Shown piece by piece: positions 40,249-44,944 of a stretch of 64,000 nucleotides of DNA. The stretch is from Notolepis coatsorum (Eukaryota > Chordata > Actinopteri > Aulopiformes > Paralepididae). The position numbers were made by a program, and so were the translations under genes. How positions within the stretch are numbered: position 1 is the stretch's first letter; each line of letters begins with the position of its first letter. Location of the stretch: positions 97,137,120 to 97,201,119 of the forward strand of contig OZ020599.1 in assembly GCA_963971535.1 (NCBI GenBank), in the 5' to 3' direction. Below the pieces are notes generated by a model. It did no database searches, was not told the origin of the DNA, and saw only the letters and a list, made by a program, of their open reading frames with translations.

Positions 40249-40413
40249 AGCTCTCCCTCTCTAAGTAACAACTACACTGTGTTCACTGGGAATATCATCG
40301 CTCACCTGTTGACAGCTGTCGCTCGAGGTTCCTGACACCAGCTCGTTGTTGGACTCACACAGAGTGATCTGGCCCGCCGGCAGTGGAGGGGGAAACAGTG
40401 CCAAAGAACACAT
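4657..40413 (-). CDS. aaas: Aladin WD-repeat nucleoporin (ALADIN), complete 16-exon gene
   Basis: ALADIN is a nuclear-pore protein anchored by NDC1; loss of the human protein causes triple A syndrome (family knowledge). Coding exons, in transcript order: 40306-40413, 39495-39622, 35500-35555, 33434-33525, 33163-33209, 31318-31416, 28437-28580, 24059-24179, 20924-21048, 16305-16365, 15655-15745, 14304-14397, 13566-13633, 13201-13279, 8786-8870, 4657-4812. They total 1554 nt = 517 aa; human ALADIN has 546 aa and also 16 exons. All junctions are GT-AG and every phase matches. The start [10 protein letters not shown], the WD core ([69 protein letters not shown]) and [13 protein letters not shown] all match the family. 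I placed the exons by reading the sequence; no alignment was run. Confidence 0.96.
5080..5400 (-). mobile_element. Extra 3' fragment of the adjacent L1 family
   Basis: The block GGTCCAGAGACCCTCCTTGAG near 5330 is a near copy of the block at 5570 at the 3' end of the next L1. This suggests a second, heavily 5'-truncated copy side by side. T-runs at 5067 and 5376 on the plus strand could be poly(A) tails of minus-strand copies. Confidence 0.45.
5599..7921 (-). mobile_element. L1 LINE with ORF1 fused to half of its reverse transcriptase
   Basis: A 458-codon frame (7921 to 6545) begins with a charged coiled coil typical of L1 ORF1 (residues 1-139). It passes without a stop into RT sequence: [20 protein letters not shown] (motif B region), [11 protein letters not shown] (motif C, FADD at 200-203) and KYLGVNI. 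A frame change near 6580 leads to a 328-codon frame (6585 to 5599) with the L1 C-terminus, including a CW-x2-C-x7-H-x2-H/FWGC zinc-knuckle-like motif. Endonuclease and RT fingers are missing. Frames are otherwise long and open, suggesting a young copy. It lies in aaas intron 15, in the sense direction. Confidence 0.85.
8137..8493. mobile_element. MITE with TACCGTA termini, copy 1
   Basis: The ends are TACCGTAATTTTCGGACTAT and its inverse ATAGTGCGAAAATTACGGTA. The interior repeats GCGGCTTATA several times. The copies at 24620 and 25111 share ends and interior. Confidence 0.7.
8515..8755 (-). repeat. LINE/SINE 3'-tail repeat (CTTTATTTGTATAGCACCTTT family)
   Basis: Read on the minus strand it ends GGTGCTATACAAATAAAGTTT followed by TTATTATT. 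Related copies lie at 21738-21990 (minus), 56365-56420 (minus, partial) and 54766-54825 (plus). The repeat ends about 30 bp from the aaas exon 15 donor. Confidence 0.55.
8786..8870 (-). CDS. aaas: aaas exon 15 (residues 438-466)
   Basis: Encodes [20 protein letters not shown] then QHGALLTV, matching ALADIN '[27 protein letters not shown]'. The acceptor is CCCTAG|TGG and the donor GTG|GTCAGT. Confidence 0.95.
9243..10171. mobile_element. TTAA-flanked MITE, family T copy 1
   Basis: TTAACACTTTCAGTGCCCA at the left and its inverse TGGGCATTCAAAGTGTTAA at the right; 929 bp between and including the TTAAs. The interior (for example TAAATTATGGCTATGTGTCT) recurs inverted in copy 3 at 33.7-34.6 kb. 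No ORF of note, so non-autonomous. Confidence 0.7.
10172..10973. other. Unassigned aaas intronic stretch
   Basis: A-T-rich sequence between the TTAA element and the PHD-like exon. I see no gene, no terminal repeats and no tandem array. Open frames here are short and show no known motif. Confidence 0.4.
10974..11907 (-). pseudogene. Degenerate pogo-like transposase: HTH (psq/CENP-B type) plus PHD-like finger, DDE domain absent
   Basis: From an acceptor at 11908 the minus strand encodes [20 protein letters not shown] then [38 protein letters not shown] (psq helix-turn-helix), and [20 protein letters not shown] plus [17 protein letters not shown] (CENP-B-like second HTH). A second exon, 10974-11176, with acceptor CTGCAG|GTCAC, encodes a zinc finger: [31 protein letters not shown]. 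In pogo/Tigger-like transposases a DDE domain of roughly 200-300 aa would lie between them; here there are only about 270 bp, filled by a palindromic MITE. It could be an internally deleted element or a host-adopted fragment. Confidence 0.65.
11233..11410. mobile_element. Short palindromic MITE
   Basis: A near-perfect inverted repeat: ATAATGTATAGCTACGAGGT on the left against AGCTATACATTAT on the right, with CATTGTCGCAAAATAATTGA mirrored by TCAATTATTTTGCGACAATG. The arms span almost the whole element, so a transcript would fold into a long hairpin. It sits between the two pogo-like exons. Confidence 0.65.
12000..13200. other. Unassigned aaas intron 14 sequence
   Basis: Contains a short (CA)n tract near 12330 and no recognisable gene. 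A possible small minus-strand exon, ATGCTGAACTGGGTGAAG|GTAAGG (about 12305-12324), could be an upstream exon of the pogo-like locus, but there is no independent support. Confidence 0.3.
13201..13279 (-). CDS. aaas: aaas exon 14 (residues 412-438)
   Basis: Encodes [20 protein letters not shown] then IFELLP, matching ALADIN 'VILLFRTRNSPVFELLPCG'. The acceptor is TTCCAG|GCGC and the donor TTGCC|GTGGTG (weaker consensus). Confidence 0.93.
13566..13633 (-). CDS. aaas: aaas exon 13 (residues 389-412)
   Basis: Encodes [20 protein letters not shown] then LKG, matching the ALADIN 'W-D-P-S-G-E-R-L-A-V-L-M-K-G' block. The acceptor is CTTCAG|GGTC and the donor AAAG|GTCAGT. Confidence 0.96.
14304..14397 (-). 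CDS. aaas: aaas exon 12 (residues 358-389)
   Basis: Encodes [20 protein letters not shown] then [11 protein letters not shown](M), matching ALADIN 'K-S-A-T-I-V-A-D-L-S-E'. The acceptor is CACTAG|GGGC and the donor ATCAT|GTAAGA. The phases of exons 11 and 13 require an exon here, and this one fits both. Confidence 0.92.
14866..15322 (-). mobile_element. tRNA-derived SINE
   Basis: The minus strand begins GGCGGCTAGGTGGTGCAGTG, with an A-box-like TGGTGCAGTGG and a B-box GGTTCGAACCC (15258-15268), and ends in an A-run (plus-strand T-run 14866-14883). A short direct repeat, ATAGCC, flanks it. It resembles a tRNA gene at its head but the body is about 390 bp of unrelated sequence. Confidence 0.7.
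15655..15745 (-). CDS. aaas: aaas exon 11 (residues 328-358)
   Basis: Encodes [19 protein letters not shown] then [11 protein letters not shown]. It matches ALADIN '[14 protein letters not shown]' followed by a short LIY strand. The acceptor is GATCAG|TCGG and the donor CCAG|GTTAAA. Confidence 0.95.
16305..16365 (-). CDS. aaas: aaas exon 10 (residues 307-327)
   Basis: A 61-bp exon encoding (R)[20 protein letters not shown], matching ALADIN '[20 protein letters not shown]'. The acceptor is CTTCAG|AGTT and the donor CAG|GTGACG. Confidence 0.96.
16385..16740 (-). mobile_element. 3' end of an L2/Rex1-like LINE
   Basis: Minus-strand copy of the tail seen at 4050-4130: AGAGGTTTATTTGTC, then GGGCATACAGTGAAATGCGG. 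It begins about 20 bp from aaas exon 10, on the acceptor side. Confidence 0.6.
18303..20241 (-). mobile_element. hAT transposon with BED-finger transposase remnant
   Basis: Termini CAGGGTATCTGCAGGTTT and, read inward, AGGGTGTCCGCGGGACC. The target-site copies GTACTTA lie at 18296-18302 and 20242-20248. On the minus strand, 19866-19690 encodes [16 protein letters not shown], then after a frame change [20 protein letters not shown] and ESHMHSAKH (BED-type zinc finger). Downstream is [20 protein letters not shown] and MFPDS, the N-terminal part of fish hAT-family proteins. The catalytic domain is missing. It contains a LINE fragment (about 18400-19010) and an inverted SINE-tail pair (19018-19440). 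Confidence 0.75.
19018..19440. repeat. Head-to-head pair of one LINE/SINE 3' tail
   Basis: GGGGGACCCTGATGTAAACA... at 19034 and its reverse complement ending near 19305 meet around 19165. A third copy lies at 48115-48230, where it ends in an (AATC)n tail. Confidence 0.7.
20924..21048 (-). CDS. aaas: aaas exon 9 (residues 266-307)
   Basis: Encodes [19 protein letters not shown] then [20 protein letters not shown] through LF(R). The acceptor is ACTCAG|GTGTGG and the donor TTCAG|GTTAGA. It carries the third WD blade's terminal VWDV and the fourth blade's SWSPDG. Confidence 0.95.
21738..21990 (-). repeat. LINE/SINE 3'-tail repeat, second copy
   Basis: TTTATTTGTATAGC and CACCTTTCATACCAGAATTG resemble the block at 8526-8565, including the downstream ATAGACAGAATAAGAG motif. 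Confidence 0.55.
22140..22565. repeat. LINE 3'-tail repeats in opposite directions
   Basis: The left part begins TTCAGATTCCTTTATTGTCA (minus-strand tail). The right part ends CTACGGGGGGAAATAAAGGT followed by TCAATCAATCAATT (plus-strand tail). No coding remnant seen. Confidence 0.5.
22684..23629. mobile_element. TTAA-flanked MITE, family T copy 2
   Basis: Ends TTAACACTTTGATCGCC and its inverse GGCGATCATAGTGTTAA; 946 bp. Interior blocks such as CTTTGCAGGGCTATAACTTT match copy 4 at 36022-36971 in inverse. Confidence 0.7.
23654..24033. mobile_element. Partial MITE (GTTGGCGTGTTCCTTTAA family)
   Basis: Shares TTTTGAGGTGATGAAATCAC, ATGCATGCACAGAGAAGAAA and the terminus AGTTGGCGTGTTCCTTTAA with the full copy at 50213-50698. 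Its left end is missing; the family T copy 2 lies just beyond that end. It stops about 25 bp before aaas exon 8, on the donor side. Confidence 0.65.
24059..24179 (-). CDS. aaas: aaas exon 8 (residues 225-265), third WD blade
   Basis: Encodes [19 protein letters not shown] then [20 protein letters not shown], matching the ALADIN '[21 protein letters not shown]' block. The acceptor is GTCCAG|GCCG and the donor ATGATG|GTAGGA. Confidence 0.95.
24620..24991. mobile_element. MITE with TACCGTA termini, copy 2
   Basis: TACCGTACTTTTCGCACTAT at the left, ATAGTCCGAAAAGTACGGTA at the right; 372 bp. The interior repeats TATAAGCCGCA seven or more times. Confidence 0.75.
24997..25899. mobile_element. hAT-like element (TAG(T/G)GCTGTC termini) with a nested MITE
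   Basis: Left end TAGTGCTGTCAATAGATT, right end TTTCGACAGCCCTA. Inner AATTAATCTAGATTAA motifs repeat at both sides. The TACCGTA copy 3 (25111-25622) lies inside. The right flank is (TA)n, so the target duplication cannot be judged. Confidence 0.55.
25111..25622. mobile_element. MITE with TACCGTA termini, copy 3
   Basis: 512 bp, same ends as copy 2 but in the opposite orientation, and with a longer interior. Copies 2 and 3 form an inverted pair 119 bp apart. Confidence 0.75.
25899..25968. repeat. (TA)n microsatellite
   Basis: About 70 bp of alternating TA at the right edge of the TAGTGCTGTC element. Confidence 0.95.
26444..27095. mobile_element. hAT-type MITE with perfect 8-bp target duplication
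   Basis: Ends TAGAGCCATATGAAATCCG and CGGATTCCATATGGCTCTA, flanked on both sides by GCTATGAG (26436-26443, 27096-27103). An inserted TAGGGCTGTC terminus at 26636 and A/T runs suggest a second, incomplete element inside. Confidence 0.75.
27104..28430. other. Unassigned aaas intron 7 sequence
   Basis: No gene seen. It includes an A-T-rich simple region at 27950-28030. A plus-strand LINE tail (TTTCCCCAAGGGGATCAACA) lies near 28352-28371, the inverse of the tail at 24331. Confidence 0.4.
28437..28580 (-). CDS. aaas: aaas exon 7 (residues 177-225), second WD blade
   Basis: Encodes [16 protein letters not shown] then [18 protein letters not shown] through VDPCSLSTR, matching the ALADIN 'PSLKHRLQR...WKPLSASVLAVAC' block. 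The acceptor is CTCAG|CACC and the donor CCAG|GTACAA. Confidence 0.96.
29325..31307. repeat. 31-bp minisatellite, about 63 copies
   Basis: Unit GTGTGTTGTTGTTAGTCTGT plus CTTGTGAGGTG, with variants lacking GTGTTG, giving 25-26 bp units. The array is nearly 2 kb and ends about 12 bp from the aaas exon 6 donor. There are no unique spacers, so it is a tandem array. Confidence 0.95.
31318..31416 (-). CDS. aaas: aaas exon 6 (residues 144-177), first WD blade
   Basis: Encodes [19 protein letters not shown] then [13 protein letters not shown], nearly identical to the ALADIN '[19 protein letters not shown]' block. The acceptor is ACCAG|GTCTG and the donor AG|GTACCG. The 31-bp minisatellite begins about 12 bp past the donor. 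Confidence 0.96.
31521..31790. mobile_element. Fragment of the same hAT family as 18303-20241
   Basis: Begins CAGGGTGTCTGCCGGGTTTC and shares ATTTAATACCAATTTCAC with the other copy (18374-18392). No matching right end was found, so it is truncated. Confidence 0.5.
32505..32905. repeat. Tandem repeat of about 60 bp, roughly 6-7 copies
   Basis: The unit includes TATAGTACAGTTAGTCCAAT then GAGTCCATTTATCATCATAT and TAGTATCCAAATAG. Copies differ by small deletions. Confidence 0.85.
33163..33209 (-). CDS. aaas: aaas exon 5 (residues 129-144)
   Basis: A 47-bp exon encoding [16 protein letters not shown], matching the ALADIN 'S-E-D-x-I-A-E-F' block. The acceptor is CTGCAG|TTGAC and the donor CTG|GTAAGT. 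It splits the Trp144 codon. Confidence 0.94.
33434..33525 (-). CDS. aaas: aaas exon 4 (residues 98-128)
   Basis: Encodes [18 protein letters not shown] then [13 protein letters not shown], matching the SLFPHL segment of ALADIN. The acceptor is CTCAG|TGCC and the donor ACA|GTGAGT. A hAT-type MITE begins only 32 bp upstream of the exon. Confidence 0.93.
33558..34707. mobile_element. hAT-type MITE (CAG..TTCTCAA termini) carrying a TTAA element
   Basis: Left end CAGCGATTCTCAAGCTACG, right end GGTTTAACAACCCCTG. The flanks ATGTAGAGAC and ATGTAGAC look like an 8-bp target duplication with a 2-bp insertion in the left copy. It is interrupted at 33701-34639 by family T copy 3. The uninterrupted relative is at 49573-49929. 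Confidence 0.7.
33701..34639. mobile_element. TTAA-flanked MITE, family T copy 3
   Basis: TTAACACTTTGAGTGCCAG on the left and the inverse GCATCCAAAGTGTTAA on the right; 939 bp. Its interior is the inverse of copy 1. The hAT MITE at 49573 shows the empty site: GATACATTAAGCGTGGGGTC inverted there, against ATACA[TTAA...TTAA]GTGTGGGGTC here. Confidence 0.8.
35500..35555 (-). CDS. aaas: aaas exon 3 (residues 79-98)
   Basis: A 56-bp exon encoding (W)[18 protein letters not shown], the conserved ALADIN 'W-R-D-x-G-L-x-G-x-L-x-E-I-A-N-S' block. The acceptor is CTCTAG|G and the donor GAGG|GTGAGT. A (GTGA)n/(GA)n microsatellite starts about 50 bp upstream of the acceptor. Confidence 0.93.
35609..35872. 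repeat. Compound microsatellite (GTGA)n/(GA)n/(GT)n
   Basis: About 260 bp of GTGA, GA and GT runs starting roughly 50 bp upstream of the aaas exon 3 acceptor. It gives meaningless Ser/Leu/Thr/His-rich frames on the minus strand. Confidence 0.95.
36022..36971. mobile_element. TTAA-flanked MITE, family T copy 4
   Basis: TTAACACATTGACCACCA on the left, inverse TGGCAGTCAATGTGTTAA on the right; 950 bp. Interior CTATAACTCACGTTCTAGGA and AGGTTATAGCCCTGCAAAG match copy 2 in inverse. Confidence 0.75.
37045..38176 (-). mobile_element. tRNA-derived SINE interrupted by a hAT element
   Basis: The minus-strand head CGGCACGGTGGTGTAGTGGT has an A-box-like motif and a weak B-box (GGTTCCATG). The body GTGTGGAGTTTGCATGTTCT is common in fish SINEs. 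The tail ends TGACAAATAAAGACTTCT. The hAT at 37213-37926 splits it. Confidence 0.55.
37213..37926. mobile_element. hAT-type MITE (TAGGGCTGGGCGATAT termini)
   Basis: Ends TAGGGCTGGGCGATATGG and ATATCGCCCAGCCCTA with a perfect 8-bp duplication CGTCAACG (37205-37212, 37927-37934). The interior is rich in ATCGATA and ends in an A-run near 37803-37833. Confidence 0.85.
38610..38838 (-). mobile_element. LINE 3'-tail fragment
   Basis: AAGTTTGTTTACTATTTGTC then GGTGAAACGCTTGGTTCTGT; a minus-strand 3' tail like those at 16385 and 17340 but of a different subfamily. No coding part. Confidence 0.45.
38839..39417. mobile_element. MITE with TACCGTAATTCCTCTAATAG termini
   Basis: Ends TACCGTAATTCCTCTAATAG and CTATTAGAGGAATTACGGTA, 579 bp, with internal AAGCCGG/CCGGGT repeats. 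The first seven bases and the AAGCCG motif are shared with the TACCGTACTTTTCG family, hinting at a common transposase. Confidence 0.7.
39495..39622 (-). CDS. aaas: aaas exon 2 (residues 37-79)
   Basis: Encodes [15 protein letters not shown] through [16 protein letters not shown]. It corresponds to the ALADIN segment ahead of the conserved W-R-D. The acceptor is TGCAG|GAGG and the donor ATG|GTGACC. The intron begins GTGACCCGC and runs straight into a (CA)n tract. The exon ends in phase 2 and splits the Trp79 codon. Confidence 0.92.
39775..39958 (-). mobile_element. tRNA-derived SINE
   Basis: The minus strand begins GGGGCTACCCGAGTGGCGCA (A-box-like CCCGAGTGGCG) and carries GGTTCGACTCC, a perfect B-box (near 39904-39914). 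It ends in an A-rich tail near 39790-39815. Confidence 0.65.
39960..40255. repeat. Compound (GT)n/(CT)n microsatellite in aaas intron 1
   Basis: Interleaved TGTGTG and TCTCTC runs, ending about 50 bp from the exon 1 donor. It creates long open frames on both strands with Cys/Val/Leu or Thr/His/Arg only. Confidence 0.95.
40306..40413 (-). CDS. aaas: aaas exon 1 (residues 1-36)
   Basis: Encodes [15 protein letters not shown]... through SDSCQQ. This matches the conserved ALADIN N-terminus, including the E-x-N-N-E-L-V segment. The donor is CAG|GTGAGC and the exon ends in phase 0. A splice-acceptor-like TTTTTCTAG about 24 nt upstream of the ATG leaves open a 5'UTR intron. Confidence 0.93.
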
Positions 40414-40818
40414 CACTCAATCCCTGCCACTGGGCCTAGAAAAACATTCAAAACATTATTCACAGAACGCCGCCGACTGTCGAGAGTATTTTGCGGTGAT
40501 AATCACCCTAAAGTTTTATTCAGAGTGACTTGAATTTGTTTTTAAATGCAATGCCTGTTGGTGGAATGTCATGATTAGTACGTAGCTAACATTAGCTGTC
40601 TAGCTAGCTTGACACAAGCTTGCCAGATAGTAACATTGACATCAGCATAGCTAGTGGTGTAGTAGATAACGTGCGTGACGTACTTTATGATTGTTTTACC
40701 TTTACTGTCCAGTGAATTACGGTGAAACAGCTATTTGTTGTGACTCCTAACAAGAGTTGCAGCATGAGTTCAGATTCAGACTCAGGTAGATAAGATTCAA
40801 ACGAGGCTTTTTTGCTGA

Positions 40819-40883
40819 TGCGCATGCGCGCAACGCAGCTTTTCTCCAGGACGTCACGCAGCAGGATCATCTTGACTTCCGGT
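40819..40883 (-). promoter_or_regulatory. aaas: Putative aaas core promoter: NRF-1, CRE and ETS sites
   Basis: Within 65 bp are the palindrome GCGCATGCGC (40820-40829, NRF-1 type), GTGACGTC (40850-40857, CREB/ATF type) and ACCGGAAGT on the minus strand (40875-40883, ETS/GABP type). No TATA box is seen. This grouping is common at constitutive, TATA-less vertebrate promoters. The distance to the ATG, about 400 bp, leaves room for a 5'UTR or a 5'UTR intron. Confidence 0.55.
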
Positions 40884-40939
40884 CAGAGATTTTCAAAATA
40901 AAACCTCTCAAGTCAAACTCGATGAAATATACAAATTGC

Positions 40940-41374
40940 CAGTGTTGGGGAGTAGTTAACTACATGTAGTTCAATGACTAGTTTAACTACAATCTGAAAT
41001 AGTTGGGTGGTAGTTTAACTACATTCACGTCTCAGTAGTCTTTTCAGTAGTTAACTACTTTGGGTTATGTAGTTTAGGTAGTTAATTACAAACTACATAT
41101 TTCCCAAGCAATTTAGCATTTTCCTGATTCCACCTCAATAATTGCTCCCTATCCTCTCCTCAAGTTTAAAACACATCATCAGGCTGCGTAAGAGAGGGTT
41201 GGCCTACCCTATTCCCTAAATCAAACACACCTATACTTACTCAGTGTCAGTTCAGTTGTACCTCCATAAAACATAAACCTTAGAGTAGTTAAGATGTAGT
41301 TTAACTACGTTTCATTGTGAAGTAGCCAGTAGTTTTTGGTCAATTACAGTTTTAAAGTAATTTCCCCAACACTG
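40940..41374. mobile_element. MITE-like element (CAGTGTTGGGGA termini)
   Basis: Left CAGTGTTGGGGAGTAGTTAA, right TTTCCCCAACACTG. The interior repeats GTAGTTTAACTAC palindromes. It lies between the two head-to-head promoters. No clear target duplication seen. Confidence 0.6.
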
Positions 41375-41540
41375 AGTGATGAACACTGAGGTCTGTCTAA
41401 AAATGATATCATTATATCGTTTATAATACTCATTATCTGGTGATGCCACACAAATTTAATACTTATCTCTTGGAAAAGACGTCATTGCATTTGGATTCAT
41501 ATGAGATTCTAGTGTAGAATGCTTCACCAATCATTTCAAG

Positions 41541-42070
41541 TAATTGCCACTGATCTGAGGGAGGATGCATATAATTAAATCAGCATTGGTTTTGGAACTC
41601 AAAGTCATTTCAATTTAATGCAATTGTATTCCAATGGTAATTATTTTTTTCAATTGGAGCAAAAGATTGACAAAGTAATTGCCGTTGGTCAGAGGGAGGA
41701 TATCTATGATTAAATCGAATTTTGTTTTGGAACTCTAAATCATTTAAATTCAACATGATTGAATTTCTATAGCAATTTATGGCAGTTTAATATTTTAAAA
41801 TAATCGGGCGAAATTTTTTGAAAGTGATTGCCGCTGATCAAAAGGAGCATTTTTGATTAAATCAGAATTGGTTTTGGAACTCTAAATCATTTAAATTTAA
41901 CACGATTCAATTTCAATGGTAATTTATGACAGTAATATCTTATTAAATATTGGAGCCAAAACATTTGAATACCTGTAATTTAATTATAATTGATTTTGAA
42001 AATGTAACAAATTTAAATGTAATTTTCAAATTGCAATCGTAAATTGTGGCGGTTTAATATATATTAGAAA
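41541..42070. repeat. Degenerate tandem repeat, unit near 140 bp
   Basis: GTAATTGCCACTGATCTGAG at 41541, GTAATTGCCGTTGGTCAGAG at 41678, GTGATTGCCGCTGATCAAAA at 41822, each followed by a G/A-rich GGAGGAT or GGAGCAT block, TTTTGGAACTC and AAATCATTTAAATT-like blocks. A fourth, eroded unit follows. Confidence 0.65.
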
Positions 42071-42239
42071 CTTGGAGCAGAAATGTAGCAGGAAACAAAT
42101 TGTTGTCCAGTCCAGATTTGAACTTCCTCGCATGCAAGGAGACAGAGGTATTTAAGGTATAAATCGAATATGTGAATATTCAATATAAAACTAACTTTAC
42201 TGCAATGTGTCACAGTATAGGGTAAACTCAGCTGTAACG

Positions 42240-42396
42240 TTAAAGGTGGGGTAGGTAGGCCTAATTCTCCTTCAAACTGGATTATTTTAAAAATAATTAA
42301 AGAAAATCAGTGCATTTGATTCATTGGTGTTGGGGTGTAAAGAGAATTTCACCAAAATGGTAAAAAAAAAAAAAAAGGGTGCCTACCCCACCTTTA
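42240..42396. mobile_element. Small TTAA-flanked MITE
   Basis: TTAAAGGTGGGGTAGGTAGG on the left, GTGCCTACCCCACCTTTAA on the right, 157 bp. About 400 bp upstream of the map3k12 CRE. Confidence 0.7.
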
Positions 42397-42813
42397 AGTA
42401 TAGTGTCCAGTTCCATTTAGGTCTCCCATAGCCATTCTAGCGAGTCAACTGTGAAACACAGGTCTATTTTATGGCCTCCCCCTGACTAGCAGCTGTTCTT
42501 GAATGTTTGGGTTTTCTATGAAAAAGAGGAATTGTTTAATATTTATTAACATTTCTTCAATATCATATCATTGCTCTGTAATCATCGTCATCATATGAAT
42601 GAACTCGTGTAGGCGAATGATCCAAAACAACCAGTTGATACAGTAAGAAGTGTATTTATCTATAGACGGAACTAGTGCATGTGATGAACCACATTGAATG
42701 AATGAAAAGATGCTGAAATGGTGGTGGAGTGGAAACCGCCGGTAGCCTATATATAATTCTCTGTTGTAGAGAGGGCGATAGTCGCGCCCCCTTGTGGGTA
42801 GCTTGCGATTCCG

Positions 42814-42821
42814 TGACGTCA
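42814..42821 (+). promoter_or_regulatory. map3k12: Full palindromic CRE upstream of map3k12
   Basis: The palindrome TGACGTCA (CREB/ATF/AP-1 type) lies about 290 bp upstream of the proposed exon-1 donor. It would suit a gene in the JNK pathway. The site is exact; its function is inferred. Confidence 0.4.
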
Positions 42822-42939
42822 ATTCAGCACTGGGAAGAGGAGACAGCTCCCCCCCCTCCAACCAGCGCGCCTCACGTTCCATGGGTCCCCGGTTATTGAT
42901 AACACAATTTGCCCGCTGGGATTCGTTCTGATAACGTGA

Positions 42940-43104
42940 ACACGCGTGTGTAGGGAGTCTAGGGGGACTTTCACGCAACAAAAAAATAAAAATAAAGAGA
43001 CAGTCGGGACAGGATTTATTCATCATTGCCATACCGCAAGTATAGAAAGCTCAACCCATCACCCCTCACTTGACAAGACAACGCGACACCAACCAGGCAG
43101 AAAG
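42940..43104 (+). other. map3k12: Probable non-coding first exon of map3k12
   Basis: A donor CAGAAAG|GTATGG at 43104/43105 follows a stretch without an in-frame DLK sequence, 120-290 bp downstream of a consensus CRE. An acceptor (CTTCATCCAG) at 46030 precedes the coding ATG at 46090, so a 5'UTR intron of about 2.9 kb is expected. The 5' edge given here is a guess. Confidence 0.4.
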
Positions 43105-43632
43105 GTATGGGAATGTCATGCTATATGAATGAACGCCGATTAAATAAGAAATCAGGTGTTATTATGATGTTCAGGTAGGATGCCTTATTATTGCTTCGAG
43201 CAGTGCACACGTTGCTCACATTGCACCAGTGAATTGTCGATACACGTTTTTCTTTTGTTGCGTCGATTCATGTTTAAAAATAAAAAAAATCACATTTGTG
43301 CAGGGAGATAGCCCCCACGTTACGAAATATTTGTGTTGATGCCAACATCCAGTAAATCTACAGGCGCTGCGGCAGTTTGACTTGGCATGGATCTCTCTCT
43401 CATGGCGCTCAGCTACAATTCATGCACATCGGCTGTGATGCTAGCGAGTGTCATAATCACATCATTGGTTATTTAAAGATTGATCTTCCTGCGCTTGTGT
43501 GCAATGTGCCTTCCCACAGGGCCCTGTGTTTTTTCCCCCTTCCCATTTCACACTTTCAGTTCGCTCGGTCGTCGCGGCTTCTCTCATGCAGTGGTGCAGT
43601 ACTAGATACGAAGCGGATCTATGTGTACATGT

Positions 43633-43634
<2 letters not shown>

Positions 43635-43701
<67 letters not shown>
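43635..43701. repeat. (TC)n microsatellite
   Basis: About 33 TC repeats in map3k12 intron 1. Confidence 0.95.
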
Positions 43702-43706
<5 letters not shown>

Positions 43707-44399
43707 GCACACACATGCGCATGCTGCACACACTGAGAGGTGGTTATGCAATTTGTCATATTCTTCAGATTCGCACAATGGCTTCACTTGCTGAATGACA
43801 AATGGACACTATTATTGACTTGCCTCTCTTCTGATTTGTGCGAGCCACTGCCGTTCAGACTGATGATGCTGTTCGGAGGACGATAAGGGAATAAGTGACT
43901 CGGTTGTACAACATCTTTGGTCGGTTCATTCATAAAACCTTTCTCCTGCAGGTGATGGCTGACAGCTTTGTCTCTCCATTCATAGACTGGTGGGGTGCAT
44001 GCATTATTCAGACTGAATTGTCTTATGGAAATGAGTGTATAATCAGACTATAGCTCATGCATCTGTTTGTTAGTATTGTTTGGTGAATGACAGAAAAGTC
44101 AATAGATTTTTAACTGCGTTGTGTAATACTTATAGTAACCAACAAGGTCAAAAGAAGCATGGATAATGGGTCAGTTGCAGCACTGGGCAGTAGACAGATA
44201 GATAGATCGATAATTTAGTATCCTCCTTAGAGGCAATTTGTTTCCACAGCCTGCATGCACACAAGAACAATAAAGGTACATCAATCAATCAATCAAACCA
44301 ACACAAAAACATAGCCACAAGAACACAGTCCATTAATTAAACGCTACAGTTTGTTCAGGGCAGAGGGCACAAAGCTCGTACTGTAGCATGCTTTTTTTT

Positions 44400-44602
44400 T
44401 AACCCTTTCACTAACACACCACAGAAGGTTAACCTTTCACTACCGTCTGTAGTGTGGTAAGTGAAAGGGTTAACCTTCTGTAGTGTGGTTGTGAAAGGGT
44501 TAACCCTTTGCCGTGTGACAGTGAAAGGGGGTCAACCTTCTGTATTGTGGCGCAGTGAAAGGGTTAACCCTTTGGTAGGGATGGTAGTGAAAGGGTTAAC
44601 AG
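44400..44602. repeat. 30-bp TTAACCCTTTCAC array A, head-to-head units
   Basis: AACCCTTTCACTAACACACC then, after about 45 bp, inverted units GTAGTGTGGTAAGTGAAAGG and GGGTTAACC repeated to about 44602. Units are diverged. Confidence 0.8.
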
Positions 44603-44944
44603 GTCAGAGATCTGTATCTGAGGCCGAATGGGAGTAGAGTGAAGCATGGGTTTAGGGTGGGTGGGGGGGGGGGGGGGGTGGGGGGGGTGGCGGCTGCATG
44701 GGGTGGTGTGCTATATGGTGAGTGCTTTGCGTGTGTGGCGGCCGTGTCGTCGATGAGGACCGCTGAGAGGTCGAGAGTCGTTTTATTCATGTCGCTGATG
44801 GTGATCACGGTGAGGTATAGCAGCGTGTGAAACAGTAGAGGAGGAGGAGGATGGGTTCTACGATGCTCCTGTACAGGAGGAGGGGGAGGAGGAGCAGAAG
44901 GTGGGGTGTGACTGAGAGTGCCCTGGGTTTCCAGATGGGGAACG

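Noticed and set aside
40763..40790. Plus-strand ATGAGTTCAGATTCAGACTCAG|GTAGAT that looks like a tiny first exon (MSSDSDS)
   Set aside because: No matching downstream exon or known neighbour could be identified, and the region fits the aaas 5'UTR.
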